Source: Anaerolineales bacterium (GTDB lineage: Bacteria > Chloroflexota > Anaerolineae > Anaerolineales > Villigracilaceae). From it: a stretch of DNA of 50,250 nucleotides. The stretch covers positions 1 to 50,250 of the forward strand of contig CAKKRM010000205.1 of assembly GCA_919902735.1 (NCBI GenBank), in the 5' to 3' direction. The notes beneath the pieces are model-generated. The model saw only the letters and a list, made by a program, of their open reading frames with translations, was not told where the DNA came from and ran no database searches. How positions within the stretch are numbered: position 1 is the stretch's first letter; each line of letters starts with the position of its first letter. The position numbers and the translations under genes were made by a program. Positions 48,310-50,250 of this stretch are shown in pieces.

Positions 48310-49065
48310 TCAAGGCAGGGGCGGAACCTTTAACAAAACCCCAACCAGATACCCAGCCATCGCGCTGATGGTTCCAATCAACATCATCTCGAAGCCGCTG
48401 CGCATGGGTTTGCCAATCGTCACACGCGCCTTGTATGCGCCGATGCCAAATAACACCAACGCCGTGACGAGCACAGACAGCCACATGCTGGCGGCAACGG
48501 GCAAAAATAAAAACGGCGCAATCGGCACAAGCGAGCCGATGATCGCCGAAAGCCCCACGATCCACGCGGCGCGGAAGGCGGTCTTTCGATCCACGGGCGC
48601 GAGCTGGTGTTCCTCGGCCATCATCACCGCCACCCATACATCCTTGTTCGCGGTAATGGTCTCCACGATATGCTCGAGCAATTCCCCCCTGAAGCCCTTG
48701 TTTTCATAAATATCGCGGATCTCTTTTGTTTCGATATTCGGCGCTTCGTGAATGTGACGGTACTCGCGCTCGCGCTCGCTTTGGTACAAGTCTGCATCGG
48801 CGAGGGTGGTGGTGAATGCAACCGCGCCCATCGAAATGGACTCTGCAAAAGTGGTGGCAAGCCCCGCCACCAAAACCACGCGCGCATCATTCGTGGCGGC
48901 GGCAATGCCCAGCGCCACACCCAGCACGTTGACCAGCCCATCCTGTGCGCCCAAAATAAAATCCGAAAGTCCCGAGGCGCGTTTATGCGGGTCTGTTTGG
49001 GTGTGATGTAAAACTTCATTAATGATGGCATCGAGCGAAGCGGGGTTCGTATTCATATCATCCAA
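48310..49065 (-). CDS. VIT1/CCC1-family Fe2+/Mn2+ transporter
   Basis: 251 residues. RASGLSDFILGAQDGLVNVLGVALGIAAA (first helix with the conserved Asp and Gly, about 30-58), GLATTFAESISMGAVAFTTT with the Glu and Met of the metal path (about 68-87), a cytoplasmic Glu-rich helical insert with YQSEREREYRHI (about 93-140) and three further helices. Family members move Fe2+ or Mn2+ out of the cytoplasm. Start ATG 49065, or 49056 (MNTNPAS); no strong ribosome-binding site. Confidence 0.9.
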   Translation of the reverse strand: MDDMNTNPASLDAIINEVLHHTQTDPHKRASGLSDFILGAQDGLVNVLGVALGIAAATNDARVVLVAGLATTFAESISMGAVAFTTTLADADLYQSEREREYRHIHEAPNIETKEIRDIYENKGFRGELLEHIVETITANKDVWVAVMMAEEHQLAPVDRKTAFRAAWIVGLSAIIGSLVPIAPFLFLPVAASMWLSVLVTALVLFGIGAYKARVTIGKPMRSGFEMMLIGTISAMAGYLVGVLLKVPPLP

Positions 49066-49110
49066 TTCTGTGGAAGCGCCGGGCGGGCTTGCAAAACCAA
49101 TGGATCATTG

Positions 49111-49138
49111 TTGTCAGGGTTCGATTGCTTATTATAAG
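49111..49138 (+). promoter_or_regulatory. Promoter of the phosphodiesterase lipoprotein gene (leaderless type)
   Basis: TTGTCA (49111-49116), 16-base spacer, TATAAG (49133-49138), then 8 bases to the ATG. No Shine-Dalgarno sequence. Confidence 0.6.
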
Positions 49139-49146
49139 ACCATCTT

Positions 49147-50157
49147 ATGAAACCCCGTATTCGCCTCCTTGCTTTCATTCTTCTGCTTGCATGTCAAATG
49201 CCTGCCAGCCTGAACTTATGGTTGACCACACCCACGCCTTCATCCACGCCCACAGCAACGGTCACGCCAACCTTGACTCTCACCCCCACGTTGACTTTAA
49301 CTTCCACACCCACCATTACGCCGACGCCTGCGCCTCTCGCCCGCCGGGCGCTGATTCTAACCATCGACGGTTTACGCCCCGAAGCCATTGCACTTGCGCC
49401 CATGCCGAATCTGATGGCGCTGATGTCCAGCGGAGCGTACACCCTCTCTGCGCAGACGATATTCCCCAGTTCCACGCTCCCAGCCCACACCTCCATGCTG
49501 AGCGGAACCTGTCCACAAAAGCATGGCGTGGATTGGAACGATTACATCCCTGAAAAAGGATATGCCCAGGTTACGGATATTTTCGATCTCGCTCATGCGG
49601 CAGGGATGCAAACCGTGATGTACGTTGGCAAGGAAAAACTACGGCAGGTTACAGAACCATCCAGCGTGGACATCTTCGCCTACATCAACGACCGCGACCT
49701 TGTCATCACTGAAAGACTCCTTGCAGATTTTCCGCAGGATTTCAGGCTGCTGTTCGTTCACTTTCCCACGACAGATGGGATGGGACACGTCTATGGCTGG
49801 CTTTCGGGCGAGCAATTGAGCGTGCTGTTTCGCGCCGACCAGGCTCTCGGCAACCTGCTCGCCGAACTGGATGCAAGAGGCCTGCGCAAAGAAACCCTCA
49901 TCATCGTCACTTCCGATCACGGCGGACATGACACCACCCACGGCTCCAGCCTGCCCGAAGACATGACCATCCCCTGGATCGCGGCAGGCGCGGGCATTCA
50001 ACCTGCGCAATTGACAACCCAAGTCCAAACCGTGGATACAGCCGCCACAATAGCCTATGCGTTGCAACTGCCCATCTCCCCCGAATGGGATGGCGTTCCC
50101 ATCTACGAAGCGTTTGGCCTGCCCGTTGAAAAGCAATCACTACCCTGCCCGAAATAA
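49147..50157 (+). CDS. Type I phosphodiesterase/nucleotide pyrophosphatase family lipoprotein
   Basis: 336 residues. Signal peptide with lipobox-like LLLAC (Cys about 16), then a Thr/Pro linker (about 28-60, repeated TPT), then an alkaline-phosphatase-superfamily domain: LILTIDGLRPEA (metal Asp), PSSTLPAHTSMLSGTCP with the nucleophile Thr (about 118-130), FVHFPTTDGMGHVYG and VTSDHGGHDTTHG with metal Asp and His residues. It would cut phosphodiester or pyrophosphate bonds outside the membrane; substrate unknown. Ends at a strong terminator. Confidence 0.88.
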   Translation: MKPRIRLLAFILLLACQMPASLNLWLTTPTPSSTPTATVTPTLTLTPTLTLTSTPTITPTPAPLARRALILTIDGLRPEAIALAPMPNLMALMSSGAYTLSAQTIFPSSTLPAHTSMLSGTCPQKHGVDWNDYIPEKGYAQVTDIFDLAHAAGMQTVMYVGKEKLRQVTEPSSVDIFAYINDRDLVITERLLADFPQDFRLLFVHFPTTDGMGHVYGWLSGEQLSVLFRADQALGNLLAELDARGLRKETLIIVTSDHGGHDTTHGSSLPEDMTIPWIAAGAGIQPAQLTTQVQTVDTAATIAYALQLPISPEWDGVPIYEAFGLPVEKQSLPCPK

Positions 50158-50159
50158 AC

Positions 50160-50188
50160 AACATCCCCTGCGCCGCACAGGGGATGTT
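50160..50188 (+). terminator. Terminator of the phosphodiesterase gene
   Basis: AACATCCCCTG (50160-50170) and CAGGGGATGTT (50178-50188), 7-base loop, followed by TATTG. Confidence 0.8.
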
Positions 50189-50194
50189 TATTGA

Positions 50195-50250
50195 CCTCAC
50201 CTTACGCAGTCCGCTCTGCAGGGTGGGATACTTGCCCAAAACATCTAACG
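50195..50250. repeat. Start of a family 3 element (CTCACCTTACGCA end), cut by the window edge
   Basis: CTCACCTTACGCA appears at about 50196-50208, the same end sequence as at 19489-19501. The other end would lie beyond the window. Confidence 0.55.

Noticed and set aside
49089-49553. Forward frame of 154 codons overlapping the phosphodiesterase start
   Set aside because: A +1 shadow over the TPT-rich linker, His-rich and without family features.

Overview
The window looks like the chromosome of a Chloroflexota bacterium, most likely an Anaerolineae. Clues are the protein styles (Thr/Pro 'TPTPT' linkers in exported proteins, a decaprenyl-phosphate phosphoribosyltransferase next to a mevalonate kinase, SpoIID surface proteins, a sortase, Flp pilins) and the many short intergenic inverted repeats. 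This placement is inference from gene content; no rRNA is present. Nothing looks like a prophage, an insertion sequence with transposase, or a CRISPR array.

Layout. 1-6.7 kb: the end of an R3H/AAA ATPase gene, thymidylate kinase, an MNT-HEPN nucleotidyltransferase pair, a DinB-fold protein, methionine aminopeptidase, a LOG-family hydrolase (reverse), a DnaJ/CbpA chaperone and an HtrA-like lipoprotein protease. 6.8-12.7 kb: a reverse two-gene operon with its own good promoter, encoding a membrane-anchored beta-propeller-like protein and a 1441-residue exported SpoIID/LamG-like protein. 12.8-15.7 kb: a cytoplasmic sulfite-oxidase-like enzyme and a CASTOR/POLLUX-type ion channel. 15.9-19.5 kb: a reverse operon of an RlmD-like rRNA methyltransferase and the three 5-oxoprolinase subunits pxpB-pxpC-pxpA. 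19.6-21.1 kb: two small genes too short for routine calling and a sortase. 21.1-23.4 kb: tRNA-Val(GAC), a T-box riboswitch with an ACC (Thr) specifier, and thrS. 23.5-27.5 kb: a membrane protein, mevalonate kinase, a UbiA-type prenyltransferase, TlyA and a zinc-ribbon protein. 27.8-31.2 kb: succinate dehydrogenase sdhCDAB. 31.3-32.8 kb: small genes, an EmrE-type SMR exporter, and a DUF4258/MqsA-like toxin-antitoxin-type pair. 32.9-39.9 kb, all reverse: a propeller lipoprotein, two tandem c-di-AMP-receptor (DarA-type) paralogues, a Na+/H+ antiporter, and a P2-type ATPase behind a yybP-ykoY manganese riboswitch. 40-42.3 kb: a membrane protein, an MFS transporter and a membrane-anchored methyltransferase. 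42.4-43.1 kb: two tandem Flp pilin genes, each with its own promoter, leader hairpin and terminator. 43.3-47.9 kb: hutI, a GGDEF diguanylate cyclase, arginase and an inositol-monophosphatase-family enzyme, tightly packed. 48.3-50.2 kb: a VIT1/CCC1 transporter and a lipoprotein phosphodiesterase.

Themes. (1) Metal and ion homeostasis: Mn riboswitch plus P-type ATPase, VIT1/CCC1, CPA1 antiporter, CASTOR/POLLUX channel and c-di-AMP receptors. (2) Cell-surface biology: sortase, SpoIID protein, HtrA, Flp pilins, several lipoproteins. (3) Amino-acid catabolism: PxpABC, HutI and arginase all lead toward glutamate or ornithine.

Two sequence-level patterns stand out. Seven genes have a clear -10 box only 6-9 bases before the start codon and no Shine-Dalgarno sequence, as expected for leaderless mRNAs. 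At least five families of short inverted repeats fill the intergenic spaces, and several reach into gene ends (pxpB, pxpC, tlyA, sdhA). The best candidates for new biology are the paired Flp leader hairpins with a covarying base pair, the protein-coding palindrome shared by pxpB and pxpC, and the tandem DarA-type receptors beside ion transporters.
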